This document shows, in pieces, positions 16,487-24,145 of a stretch of 64,000 bases of DNA. The notes under the pieces were generated by a model. It saw only the letters and a program-made list of their open reading frames with translations, ran no database searches and had not been told where the DNA came from. Location: NCBI RefSeq assembly GCF_900232865.1, contig NZ_OCTS01000001.1:248001-312000 (forward strand). The letters run 5' to 3'. The position numbers and the translations under genes were made by a program. Within the stretch, counting starts at the first letter, position 1. Every line of letters begins with the position of its first letter. The stretch is from Corynebacterium dentalis. GTDB lineage: Bacteria; Actinomycetota; Actinomycetes; Mycobacteriales; Mycobacteriaceae.

Positions 16487-18765
16487 CTTTGCCTACTCAT
16501 CTCATCGTTGGCCCCGAACAGCACGGGGTGGTTGAATACGGTCTCCTCCTCGCTAAGCACGCTGGGGGACGCGTTGTGCGATTCGACAATTGGACTGCTC
16601 TGCCCACAGATCCTCGTGAATTTCCAGCTGGGCCGCTACAGATCTACTTCACCGATCACCTCTTCGGCAGTTCACCGTCTGAGGCGCTCACCCGCGTCCT
16701 TAACTTGGTGGGGAATCACCCACTCAGTGTTTCTTTTCATGATGTCCCCCAACTAGAGGAGGGAGCTGACCGCTTTGCGCGCCGAGCCAAGGCCTACGTT
16801 GAGCTCGCTCAACGCGCCGATGCAGTGGTGGTGAATTCGCAGCACGAGGCTCGATTCTTCACCCAGCGTCTTACCCAGAATCCACACCCAGCGCTGCGTG
16901 TGGTTCCGCTTCCTCTTCCGCAGCGCGTCACCACTATAAAGCCCTCATCCTCCACCCCCCCTAACCCTCCGAGTATTCACGATGACATTGCCATCATGGG
17001 ATTCATCTACCCGGGTAAGGGGCATATGGAGCTCCTAGATTCTCTATCGAAGAACCCCGCACATGGCATTCACAGTCTGAGAGCTCTGGGCCGCATAGCC
17101 GATGGCCACGAGTGGCTGGCTGATGACTTACGTTCGGCCAGTATGCGCGCCGGCGTCGACCTTGAGATCACGGGCTTTCTCAATCCGGAAGAACTCGAAC
17201 AAGAAATGCTCCGGGCGGGCATTCCGGTCTGCGCGCATCGCCATTTCAGTGCATCCGGTTCTTTGATGAAGTGGATTAGTTTGGGACGTAGAGTTCTCGT
17301 GGCGGACGGTCCCTACCCTCGAGAGTTGCGGGAACGGTGGCCAAATTTCATAGTTCTTGTGGAAGACGACGCCTGGCCTGAAGCTATCGCTGCTCTTCCT
17401 TCAGATTTCTGTGATCCTTCTGACCCGCCGAGCGACTGGACGTGGGCGCAGGTGGCTTCTTCCTATCACCAGGTGTGGATGAAGGAGCCTTTTGATGTGA
17501 TGAAGAACTACCCGCTGGCGGGAAGAAACCCAGAACATTGGCCACTGGTGAGCGTAGTGATCCCTTACTTCGACAACCCGGAGGGATTGCGGGCAATCCT
17601 GCGCGCACTTGCGGAGCAAGACTATCCCGGCGAATTTGAATGCGTGGTGGCAGATGACGGCTCTAGCTCTCCCCCCACCTTCATCCCAGAGGAGTACAGT
17701 TTCCCCATCCGGGTTGAGCGGCAAGCGGATCAGGGATTCCGAGCGGCTGCTGCCCGGAATTTGGGTGCAGGTGGTGCCCGCGGTGAGGTTCTGGCGTTTG
17801 TCGACGGAGACACGATTCCGAGTCGCGCTTACCTACGCGAAGCTGTCCGATTACCCGCGCTCGATCCACGCGGTTTAGTGGTGGGTCGGCGGGTACACGG
17901 TGAGGTGGGGGACGGCAATGCTCAGGAGCCCGCCTGGCTGCGCGACGCGTGGCTTCGTACTGGCAATCTAACAGGTGCTGATGACACCTCGTGGCGCTTC
18001 ATAATCTCCGCAGTGTTGACATGCCACCGGCAGTTGTTCGATCGCGTGGGGGGATTCGATACCACCATTGTTGGATATGGAGGAGAGGACTGGGAGTTCG
18101 GATGGAGGGCATGGAATGCAGGCGCACTCTTCCACCACAATCCCGCGGCACTTGCATTTCATCCAGAACCGGATTGGTCGGGTCGGCAAGCTGGGTGGGA
18201 AGAAGCGTGTTCCCAGAAAAATCCGGAGACGCTCGCTCTGGCGAAGAGGATTACTCACCCCATAGCCCGACCCGAGGGTGTGATCTTCGACGACGCTGAC
18301 GTTCTCGTTCAGTTGCCCGACAACGCTGGAGAGTGGCCGCCCGGGGCTGCTATCGCGGCGATCACCGGATGGCTGGCAATCCCCTACGTCCACGTCGTGG
18401 TGCCCGCTACCGCATTACATTCGGAGGAGACGGGGCTATTAGCAGATGACCCGAGAGTGAGAGTAGTGGACCAACGTCCGGCCCTGGGCCGCATCAACGT
18501 GGACTTACAGCAAGCGGCCTGGCCGACGGATCGTTCGTCCGCTCAGTGCATCTTTGGAGTTGATGGCTTAGGGGGAAAGTGCACGGTGTACACCAGCTCC
18601 GGCAGTAGCAATCAGGAAGACATTCAGGTCGGCACGATCACCACTGCTCGATATAGATCGCTGGAGGTTGCGGGGCATCTTTCCTCTACTGCCACTGACG
18701 TGTTCGTGACGTGGAACACGGCCCGCGAACCTATCCGTTTGGAACGACAATTTGCGGGCTGGTGA
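16483..18765 (+). CDS. Fused GT4-like and GT2 glycosyltransferase
   Basis: This is a 760-residue, three-part protein. Residues about 1-350 are GT-B/GT4-like (LSVSFHDVPQ, ADAVVVNSQHEARFF, IAIMGFIYPGKGHMELLD, LMKWISLGRRVLVADG). Residues about 353-600 are a GT-A/GT2 domain with VSVVIPYFDNPEGL, VVADDGSS, FVDGDT near 440 and IVGYGGEDWEFGWRAW near 528. The last 150 residues match no family I recognise. The start is ATG 16483, overlapping the WcbI-like stop; a longer open frame upstream is a shadow of that gene. Two successive sugars could be added by one polypeptide. Confidence 0.85.
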   Translation: MTLPTHLIVGPEQHGVVEYGLLLAKHAGGRVVRFDNWTALPTDPREFPAGPLQIYFTDHLFGSSPSEALTRVLNLVGNHPLSVSFHDVPQLEEGADRFARRAKAYVELAQRADAVVVNSQHEARFFTQRLTQNPHPALRVVPLPLPQRVTTIKPSSSTPPNPPSIHDDIAIMGFIYPGKGHMELLDSLSKNPAHGIHSLRALGRIADGHEWLADDLRSASMRAGVDLEITGFLNPEELEQEMLRAGIPVCAHRHFSASGSLMKWISLGRRVLVADGPYPRELRERWPNFIVLVEDDAWPEAIAALPSDFCDPSDPPSDWTWAQVASSYHQVWMKEPFDVMKNYPLAGRNPEHWPLVSVVIPYFDNPEGLRAILRALAEQDYPGEFECVVADDGSSSPPTFIPEEYSFPIRVERQADQGFRAAAARNLGAGGARGEVLAFVDGDTIPSRAYLREAVRLPALDPRGLVVGRRVHGEVGDGNAQEPAWLRDAWLRTGNLTGADDTSWRFIISAVLTCHRQLFDRVGGFDTTIVGYGGEDWEFGWRAWNAGALFHHNPAALAFHPEPDWSGRQAGWEEACSQKNPETLALAKRITHPIARPEGVIFDDADVLVQLPDNAGEWPPGAAIAAITGWLAIPYVHVVVPATALHSEETGLLADDPRVRVVDQRPALGRINVDLQQAAWPTDRSSAQCIFGVDGLGGKCTVYTSSGSSNQEDIQVGTITTARYRSLEVAGHLSSTATDVFVTWNTAREPIRLERQFAGW

Positions 18766-18901
18766 GGGGGTCTTGCTGCGGCTTATGTTTCTGTTGGGAC
18801 TGGAAAGCTAACGAGGCAAGCCAGCGAGAAGTGGGTGGGGAATTAAGAGGGACTTGTACAGAACCCTGGTTCGTTGGGCACGCCACGCAACCAGTGAGGG
18901 T

Positions 18902-19326
18902 CTAAAAGTCGCCTGCCAGACCCCATTCGCCCTCACGTTCGACGGGGGTATTGCCAAGAACACGGGCGGTGGAGTTAGGGCCGGCCACGGCAAGTGCCAA
19001 ACCTGGCTTTACTCCCCATGCTTCGGCCCACAAATTCTGGCCAATGGAGACGACTGCCGGTGCAGAGAAGTTCTTGGCGTTAGTCACTGCAGTTCCACCC
19101 TGAACGGAAACCCCCAAGGCGATGGCGTCCCACGCTTGGGCTTGAGTCTTGCCTTTCTGAGCTGACTGCTGCGGCAAAGCGCCCGCAAAATCCACCCCGT
19201 TAACGGTTGGTTGTGGAAGCGGAGACACTGCCGGGGCAGCTCCGGCGGCTCCCATTCCGAAAAGGAGACGGCGGGGATAGTAAAGAGTCCTGCTGCGATG
19301 CGCGAAGAGCGAAGCGTCGGAGACAT
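18902..19326 (-). pseudogene. Secreted hypothetical protein with a frameshift in a T4 run
   Basis: AAAGGA eight bases before ATG 19326 starts MSPTLRSSRIAAGLFTIPAVS, a signal-peptide-like opening, but that frame continues into nonsense. The adjacent frame reads FGMGAAGAAPAVSPLPQPTV and then a clean 115-residue secreted-type sequence ending at TAG 18902 (AWDAIALGVSVQGG, IGQNLWAEAWGVKPG). One extra T in the T4 run at 19260-19263 (AAAA on the plus strand) would join them into a protein of about 141 residues with a complete signal peptide. It is either a recent frameshift, a slippage-controlled gene or a sequencing error. The product family is not recognised. Confidence 0.6.
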
Positions 19327-19631
19327 GGGGGATTCCTTTGAGAGTGAGCGCCGTGAGGCGGTTCAGTTGAACGTAGGTGATGCACCGGTGAGATTTTCCC
19401 GCCTGCACAAGGCTGTTCGAAGCTGAATCCACTGGGTGGGTTCATTTCGAAGCGGGCCACCCATACGGGGGTACTGGAGCTAAGACCGGTCATTTCAATT
19501 CGTGTTTTAGCAGGCAGAGGGCTGGATGGACCAGATTGTCGGCGCGGGCAAGGATGCTTCGTCGGCGTGTAGTCTTGGGCCAACCCACTTACACACCAAT
19601 GCACGTGCAAGCCGTGCCGAGGGAGCAAGAA

Positions 19632-21278
19632 ATGCGCATAGCAGTCATAGGCGCCACCGGAAATGCGGGCACGGCTGTCCTCCGTGCGCTCCAACGTCGG
19701 TCGGAGGTCACGCATGTGTTGGGCATCGCCCGCCGTCTCCCTGATCACACCGTCGAGCCTTATGATTCGGCCGAATGGGCTTCCATCGATATCGCGGCGG
19801 CTACTGCTTGCGACGAGGCCATCGCGGAGCTGACAGAAAACCTCCGAAACTACGACGCAGTCATTCACTTGGCTTGGCTAATCCAGCCCAATAACCGACG
19901 CGAGTTGCTCCACCGAGTCAATGTGGAGGGCACCCGGCGCGTGGCCGAAGCGGTCGCAGCGGCCGGCGTACCGCACTTGATTGTCGCGAGCTCTGTAGGT
20001 TCTTACTCCCCTGATAATGCCCGGACGACCGCCGGAGATCTCCCTCTTCGTGATGAATCTTTCCCTACGGACGGTATCAAATCCTCGCACTACAGCTCCG
20101 ATAAAGCTGATCAGGAAGATGTTTTGGATGCTTTCGAGGCCGCCCACCCTGAGATTGCAGTGACTCGTCTGCGGCCAGCTCTGATTTTCCAACGGGACGC
20201 AGCCAGCGAAATTCAACGCTATTTCATCGGTTCTGCGGTGCCTAGCCGCAAACTACGGCCCGGAGCTCTGCCTTCGCTTTTACTACCAAAGGGATTGCAT
20301 ATTCAGGTGATTCATTCCGATGACGCTGGTGAGGCGTATGCCGCAGCTGCGGTGACGGGTCGTGGCGGGGCGTTCAACATCTGTGCCGACGATATCCTCT
20401 CCCCACGAGATCTAGCCACCATTCTCACTGGTTCGGACTCCGTTGCCGAGGCACCCGCCGCACTGGTTCGTGCTGCCATGGTTACCGCTCATACCACCGG
20501 AGCGGTCCCGGCCGACGCCGGGTGGCTCGATATGGCCATGGGTGTCCCCATGATGGACAACTCCCGCGCTAAGCGAGAGCTGGGGTGGACTCCCCGCCAC
20601 GGTGCTGCCGATACAGTTCGAGAGATCCTCGACGGGATGGCAGACGGTGCTGGACACTCCTCCCCTCCTCTGCAGCCGCGAGATGCGGGCCAGCGCAATG
20701 TGCAGGCCATACATGAAAACGCGGAGGAAGGTGCCAATGCAGGAACGGGAACATCCGCTCCCAAGCCACTGCCGGAGACGATTGGCCATGATCTCTTGGA
20801 GCTGTATCTATCCGACCACCTCACGGGAGCAACCGCTGGGGTCAACCGAATAAGCCGCATGGCAGCGGACTTCATCGACACTCCCGTTTATGGGCTGCTC
20901 GGGCAAATGGCTGAGCAGATCACCGCCGAGCGCGATTTTCTTGCGCAGCTCATTAAAGATCTGGGAATGCAACGCAAACCTTATCGCCAAGCTGTGGCGT
21001 GGGTGGGCGAACGTGTGGGTCGGTTGAAGCTCAATAAGCGCGCTGTGGAGCGCTCACCCATGACGTTGCTTCTCGAAGCCGACCTGATGCGCGGCGCAGT
21101 GCAAGCCAAGATGGGCGGGTGGGAAGCCTTACTTTCACACGCTGAGGACTTGGGACTGGATCCCGGTGTATTTGAACAGCTCATTGACGATGCGAAACAA
21201 CAGCTGAAGAACCTCGAAGAAGTCCACGCCTATGCGGCGCCGCGCGCATTCACAGAAGACGGCACTACGGACCGTTAA
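19632..21278 (+). CDS. Extended SDR (epimerase-like) fused to a helical, possibly ferritin-like domain
   Basis: This 548-residue protein starts MRIAVIGATGNAG, with a Rossmann GxxGxxG at residues 7-13. The catalytic Y-x-x-x-K is YSSDK near 153-157, and VASSVGSYSP supplies the catalytic serine. The SDR part ends near residue 345 with the usual AKRELGWTPRHGA. After a polar linker, residues about 380-548 form an alpha-helical module (LLELYLSDHLTGATAGVNRI, AEQITAERDFLAQLIKDLG, LLLEADLMRGAVQAKMGGW) resembling a four-helix bundle of the ferritin-like/YciE kind. Start ATG 19632 has GAGGGAG 6-7 nt upstream. The zinc alcohol dehydrogenase follows 46 nt downstream, probably in one operon. Confidence 0.82.
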   Translation: MRIAVIGATGNAGTAVLRALQRRSEVTHVLGIARRLPDHTVEPYDSAEWASIDIAAATACDEAIAELTENLRNYDAVIHLAWLIQPNNRRELLHRVNVEGTRRVAEAVAAAGVPHLIVASSVGSYSPDNARTTAGDLPLRDESFPTDGIKSSHYSSDKADQEDVLDAFEAAHPEIAVTRLRPALIFQRDAASEIQRYFIGSAVPSRKLRPGALPSLLLPKGLHIQVIHSDDAGEAYAAAAVTGRGGAFNICADDILSPRDLATILTGSDSVAEAPAALVRAAMVTAHTTGAVPADAGWLDMAMGVPMMDNSRAKRELGWTPRHGAADTVREILDGMADGAGHSSPPLQPRDAGQRNVQAIHENAEEGANAGTGTSAPKPLPETIGHDLLELYLSDHLTGATAGVNRISRMAADFIDTPVYGLLGQMAEQITAERDFLAQLIKDLGMQRKPYRQAVAWVGERVGRLKLNKRAVERSPMTLLLEADLMRGAVQAKMGGWEALLSHAEDLGLDPGVFEQLIDDAKQQLKNLEEVHAYAAPRAFTEDGTTDR

Positions 21279-21324
21279 GAAAAACTCTCCCACCACCACA
21301 AAGACCAAAGGATAAGAAGAAAAA

Positions 21325-22506
21325 ATGAAGGCTCTTACTTGGCAAGGAAAGCGGAAACTCAGCGTTGAGACCGTTCCTGATCCCACCCTCCAGCAGGATA
21401 CGGATGCAATCATCGAGGTCACCTCAACGGGTATTTGCGGTTCCGACTTGCACCTCTACGAAGTTCTCGGCCCATTCATGACGGAAGGTGATGTCATCGG
21501 CCATGAACCAATGGGTCGCGTAGTTGAAGCGGGCAGCGCATCCGGGCTCACCGTGGGTGACCGCGTGGTAGTCCCATTTACAATCTCTTGCGGTTCATGC
21601 TGGATGTGTCAACGTGGACTCTTCTCTCAATGTGAGACCACTCAGGTTAAGGACTTTGGTTCTGGTGCTCAGCTCTTCGGGTACTCCAAGCTGTACGGAT
21701 CCGTTCCCGGTGCGCAGGCACAGTTCCTCCGCGTCCCTCACGCGGATTTTGGTCCGGTCAAGGTGGGAGAAGAACTCCCCGATCACCGCTACCTATTCCT
21801 TAGTGATGTTCTCCCCACCGCATGGCAGGCAGTCGCTTATGCCGATGTGAAAGAAGGTGAGACGTTAGCTGTTTACGGTCTCGGACCCATCGGTCAAATG
21901 TGTGCTCGTATCGGACGCCACCTAGGCGCGCGAGTGTTCGGCATCGATCCCGTTGTGGAACGCAGGAACATGGCAGCTCGTCACGGGATTGAGGTATTCG
22001 ACGGTGGTGAAGATACCGCTGACGAAATCCGTGATGCCACGCAAGGACGTGGTCCTGATGCTGTGGTTGATGCGGTGGGCATGGAAGCTCACGGGTCTCC
22101 GGTGGGTAAGTTTGCGCACGATGTCGCTGGTCTTCTTCCCGACGCTATTGCCGAACCCTTCATGCAGAATGCCGGCGTGGACCGCCTCGCTGCTTTGCAC
22201 TCCTCCATCGATTTGGTACGCCGCGGCGGAACCATTTCCCTTTCTGGTGTCTACGGAGGCACAGCCAGCCCTATGCCACTGTTGACAATGTTCGATAAGC
22301 AGATTCAGCTTCGAATGGGGCAGTGTAATGTCCGTAGCTGGATTGATGATTTGCTCCCGCTCGTTGAAGACAGCGCCGACCCGCTAGGTCTGAATGATTT
22401 CGTTACGCACCGCATGCCTCTTTCTCAGGCGCCTGAAGCATACGACATGTTCCAGGAAAAAGAGGACGGTTGTGTGAAGGTAGTTCTCGACCCAACCGCT
22501 GGTTAA
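21325..22506 (+). CDS. Zinc-dependent alcohol dehydrogenase
   Basis: This 393-residue medium-chain dehydrogenase has catalytic zinc ligands Cys38 (GICGSD) with His60-Glu61 (GHEPMG) and structural zinc cysteines 89, 92, 95 and 103 (CGSCWMC-x7-C). The nucleotide-binding YGLGPIGQM follows near residue 183. Its length and the QNAGVDRL insertion resemble the glutathione-independent formaldehyde/threonine dehydrogenase-like branch; the substrate is not certain. It follows the SDR fusion gene in the same direction and is closed by a strong hairpin at 22534-22570, so the pair looks like a self-contained redox operon. Confidence 0.9.
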   Translation: MKALTWQGKRKLSVETVPDPTLQQDTDAIIEVTSTGICGSDLHLYEVLGPFMTEGDVIGHEPMGRVVEAGSASGLTVGDRVVVPFTISCGSCWMCQRGLFSQCETTQVKDFGSGAQLFGYSKLYGSVPGAQAQFLRVPHADFGPVKVGEELPDHRYLFLSDVLPTAWQAVAYADVKEGETLAVYGLGPIGQMCARIGRHLGARVFGIDPVVERRNMAARHGIEVFDGGEDTADEIRDATQGRGPDAVVDAVGMEAHGSPVGKFAHDVAGLLPDAIAEPFMQNAGVDRLAALHSSIDLVRRGGTISLSGVYGGTASPMPLLTMFDKQIQLRMGQCNVRSWIDDLLPLVEDSADPLGLNDFVTHRMPLSQAPEAYDMFQEKEDGCVKVVLDPTAG

Positions 22507-22533
22507 AACGAAATCGCTTCTACCATGAGTCTC

Positions 22534-22570
22534 CGGCTCTCCACGGGTACGTTGTTCCTATGGAGAGCCG
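22534..22570 (+). terminator. Hairpin after the alcohol dehydrogenase gene
   Basis: CGGCTCTCCA (22534-22543) pairs perfectly with TGGAGAGCCG (22561-22570), a 10-bp stem around a 17-nt loop, 28 nt after the stop. The downstream tract is only moderately T-rich, so termination may be incomplete. Its right arm holds the ATG of the SRPBCC pseudogene. Confidence 0.65.
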
Positions 22571-22960
22571 TCATTATTCATGTGTAGTTAATTAATGTCC
22601 CGGCCAGCGATGTATACGAGTTCGTTGCCACACCTGGCCATTTACTGCAATGGGCAGCGGGCCTAGCGCTCTCACAGGTGGAGATCGATGGGGCTGACCT
22701 TCTCGTAATGTACCCGATGGGGAACGTTCGCGTTGTTTTGTGCCACGGGATCTTTTTCTTATTGCAGATCACGACGTCATGCCCCCACAGGCATAACTGT
22801 CACCAACCCCTTGCGGGTTATGCACCATCCTCACGGGTGCGGGGTAATTTTCACGGTACGGCAGCTTCGATTCGGCGATCAGGAGTTTGCCCGAGATTGC
22901 GAGATGGTGGCTGGCGATTCAGCTGCGCTTAAAGATATTCGCGAGAAAAAGGCCGATTAG
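22560..22960 (+). pseudogene. Decayed SRPBCC-family protein gene
   Basis: Read across three frames, the sequence restores an SRPBCC (polyketide cyclase-like) protein: MESRHYSCVVN, then VPASDVYEFVATPGHLLQWA and MYPMGNVRVV, then ADHDVMPP, then TGITVTNPLRVMHHPHGCG and DQEFARDCEMVAGDSAALK, ending in TAG at 22958. The breaks are a TAAT duplication near 22590-22596, an indel at the T5 run 22753-22757 and a one-base loss at the C5 run 22782-22786. Ordering and spacing follow the family as I know it. The N-terminal ATG sits inside the preceding hairpin. No intact product can be made. Confidence 0.75.
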
Positions 22961-23574
22961 ACGGGCAGCAGGATGTAGTTAGTTTGGTTCAACGCGATTC
23001 GCACGAGTGCTGCTGACAGCCTGGGAAGATCTTCCGTATTCACCATTTGCCCAAGGGTTTATGGGCCTGCGAAAAGCCAAAGTCTTTTGGCGCCTTGAAT
23101 TGCTTTGGTATTTAGTGCCGGTGCGAGTGCCGGCCACACGGCTTGGACGTTGCGGGCGAACATGTCTGCGCAGGGGAACCCACACCACTGATTTTCTATA
23201 AATCTTTTTTGATATTTCCGAAAGTTCGTAGATCGCGGAGGTCCCCGCCCTATTCTTTGAGCACATGCTCTGTGGCCTCATGCAGGTAGGTCGCCGAGCT
23301 TTCGTCGTAACGAGCGTGAGCCGCTCTTTTGAAGGGCCGCAATCATGGTTCGCCGAGACGCGGAATGCACATTTTCCGCGGTGTCCAGGTCCTCTTTATT
23401 GAGTCCAAGGAGTGCCTGAACTGCGGTGTCCGCACCGATCGGTTTGGCTCGTAGCATACTGAGCGTGAGTAAGCGGAACAACGGGGAGGGTTCGTTCTTC
23501 AGAGTGATGTGGGCTTGTTCGGCAGAGGTTGTCCCGTACTTGTCCAACAGTGTGGTAACTAGCTGTTCCGACAT
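22957..23574 (-). pseudogene. Decayed HhH endonuclease-like gene
   Basis: It begins normally with AAGGAGG before ATG 23574 and reads MSEQLVTTLLDKYGTTSAEQ, then PLFRLLTLSMLRAKPIGADT, as in actinobacterial endonuclease III-like HhH proteins. Frame one stops after 98 residues. A shifted frame continues YLHEATEHVLKE, a TAG, GGDLRDLR, and a further shifted frame gives ADMFARNVQAVWPALAPALN, a TAA, and EDLPRLSAALVRIALNQ to a TAA at 22957-22959. So there are at least two frameshifts and two nonsense codons. The 98-residue open part might still be made but lacks the helix-hairpin-helix region. Its end overlaps the convergent SRPBCC remnant. Confidence 0.72.
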
Positions 23575-23655
23575 TAGGAACCTCCTTCACGCGAATCTGG
23601 CTGCCTAAAAACCGGCGGTGCTTACTCAGGCATTCCAATTGCAGTAAGTGTGGGG

Positions 23656-24003
23656 TTAATGAGAAGCAAGCAAGACGTGAGCGATTAGAGAGTCCAAGCG
23701 ACGAACGTCCACATCGCGACCCTAGTTAATTTTGATTTTTCCTGCTCGCGTCCACAATTTTATTTCAGAATTGAGATCGAACGTCCCGGCATTCTCAGAA
23801 GACCACATGTTGATTGAGGAGCAAGGAAGGGAATAGAGTTCCACTTTCTTTACTCGCAAGCCGCGAGCATCACGGACGACGAGTCGACGGTCTGTGAACA
23901 ACGCGGAGTCACGGAAGATTTAGTAGTCCGCCATAGCCTTTTCACCGGGGACGAGGAGCGGCCCGATATGTTGCGGAACGGGGATTTCTGAGGGAAAGTC
24001 CAC
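23656..24003 (-). pseudogene. Bacterial PH-domain protein gene with two in-frame stops
   Basis: From GTG 24003 one unbroken frame of 116 codons reads VDFPSEIPVPQHIGPLLVPG, TAA, IFRDSALFTDRRLVVRDARG, LRVKKVELYSLPCSSINMWS, AGTFDLNSEIKLWTRAGKIK, TAG, and ends GRDVDVRRLDSLIAHVLL-x3-TAA. This is the bPH_1 (PF08000-like) family, small cytoplasmic proteins of unknown role. The stop codons are at 23920-23922 and 23722-23724. There is no frameshift, only point mutations, so the gene died recently or differently from its neighbours. The N-terminus upstream of the GTG is not recognisable and no ribosome site is seen. Confidence 0.75.
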
Positions 24004-24145
24004 GCGGTATTTTCTGCGATTTCAGCTGACACGTTTCGAGTCAATACAGAAAGGCTCCGAATCACGAGGGGAAACGCGACAACCCTTAACCCGACCTAGT
24101 TGAACCCCCATTCAACTTCAGTGGATGCGGGTTAGACTGTAGCTA

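Noticed and set aside
18850..18885. GGGTTCTGTACAAGTCCC-like sequence resembling IS6-family ends
   Set aside because: Only one end, about 10 matching bases and no transposase nearby.
22507..24145. Small open frames of 60-100 codons in this stretch
   Set aside because: They are fragments or shadows of the three pseudogenes; composite reading gave better family matches than any single frame.
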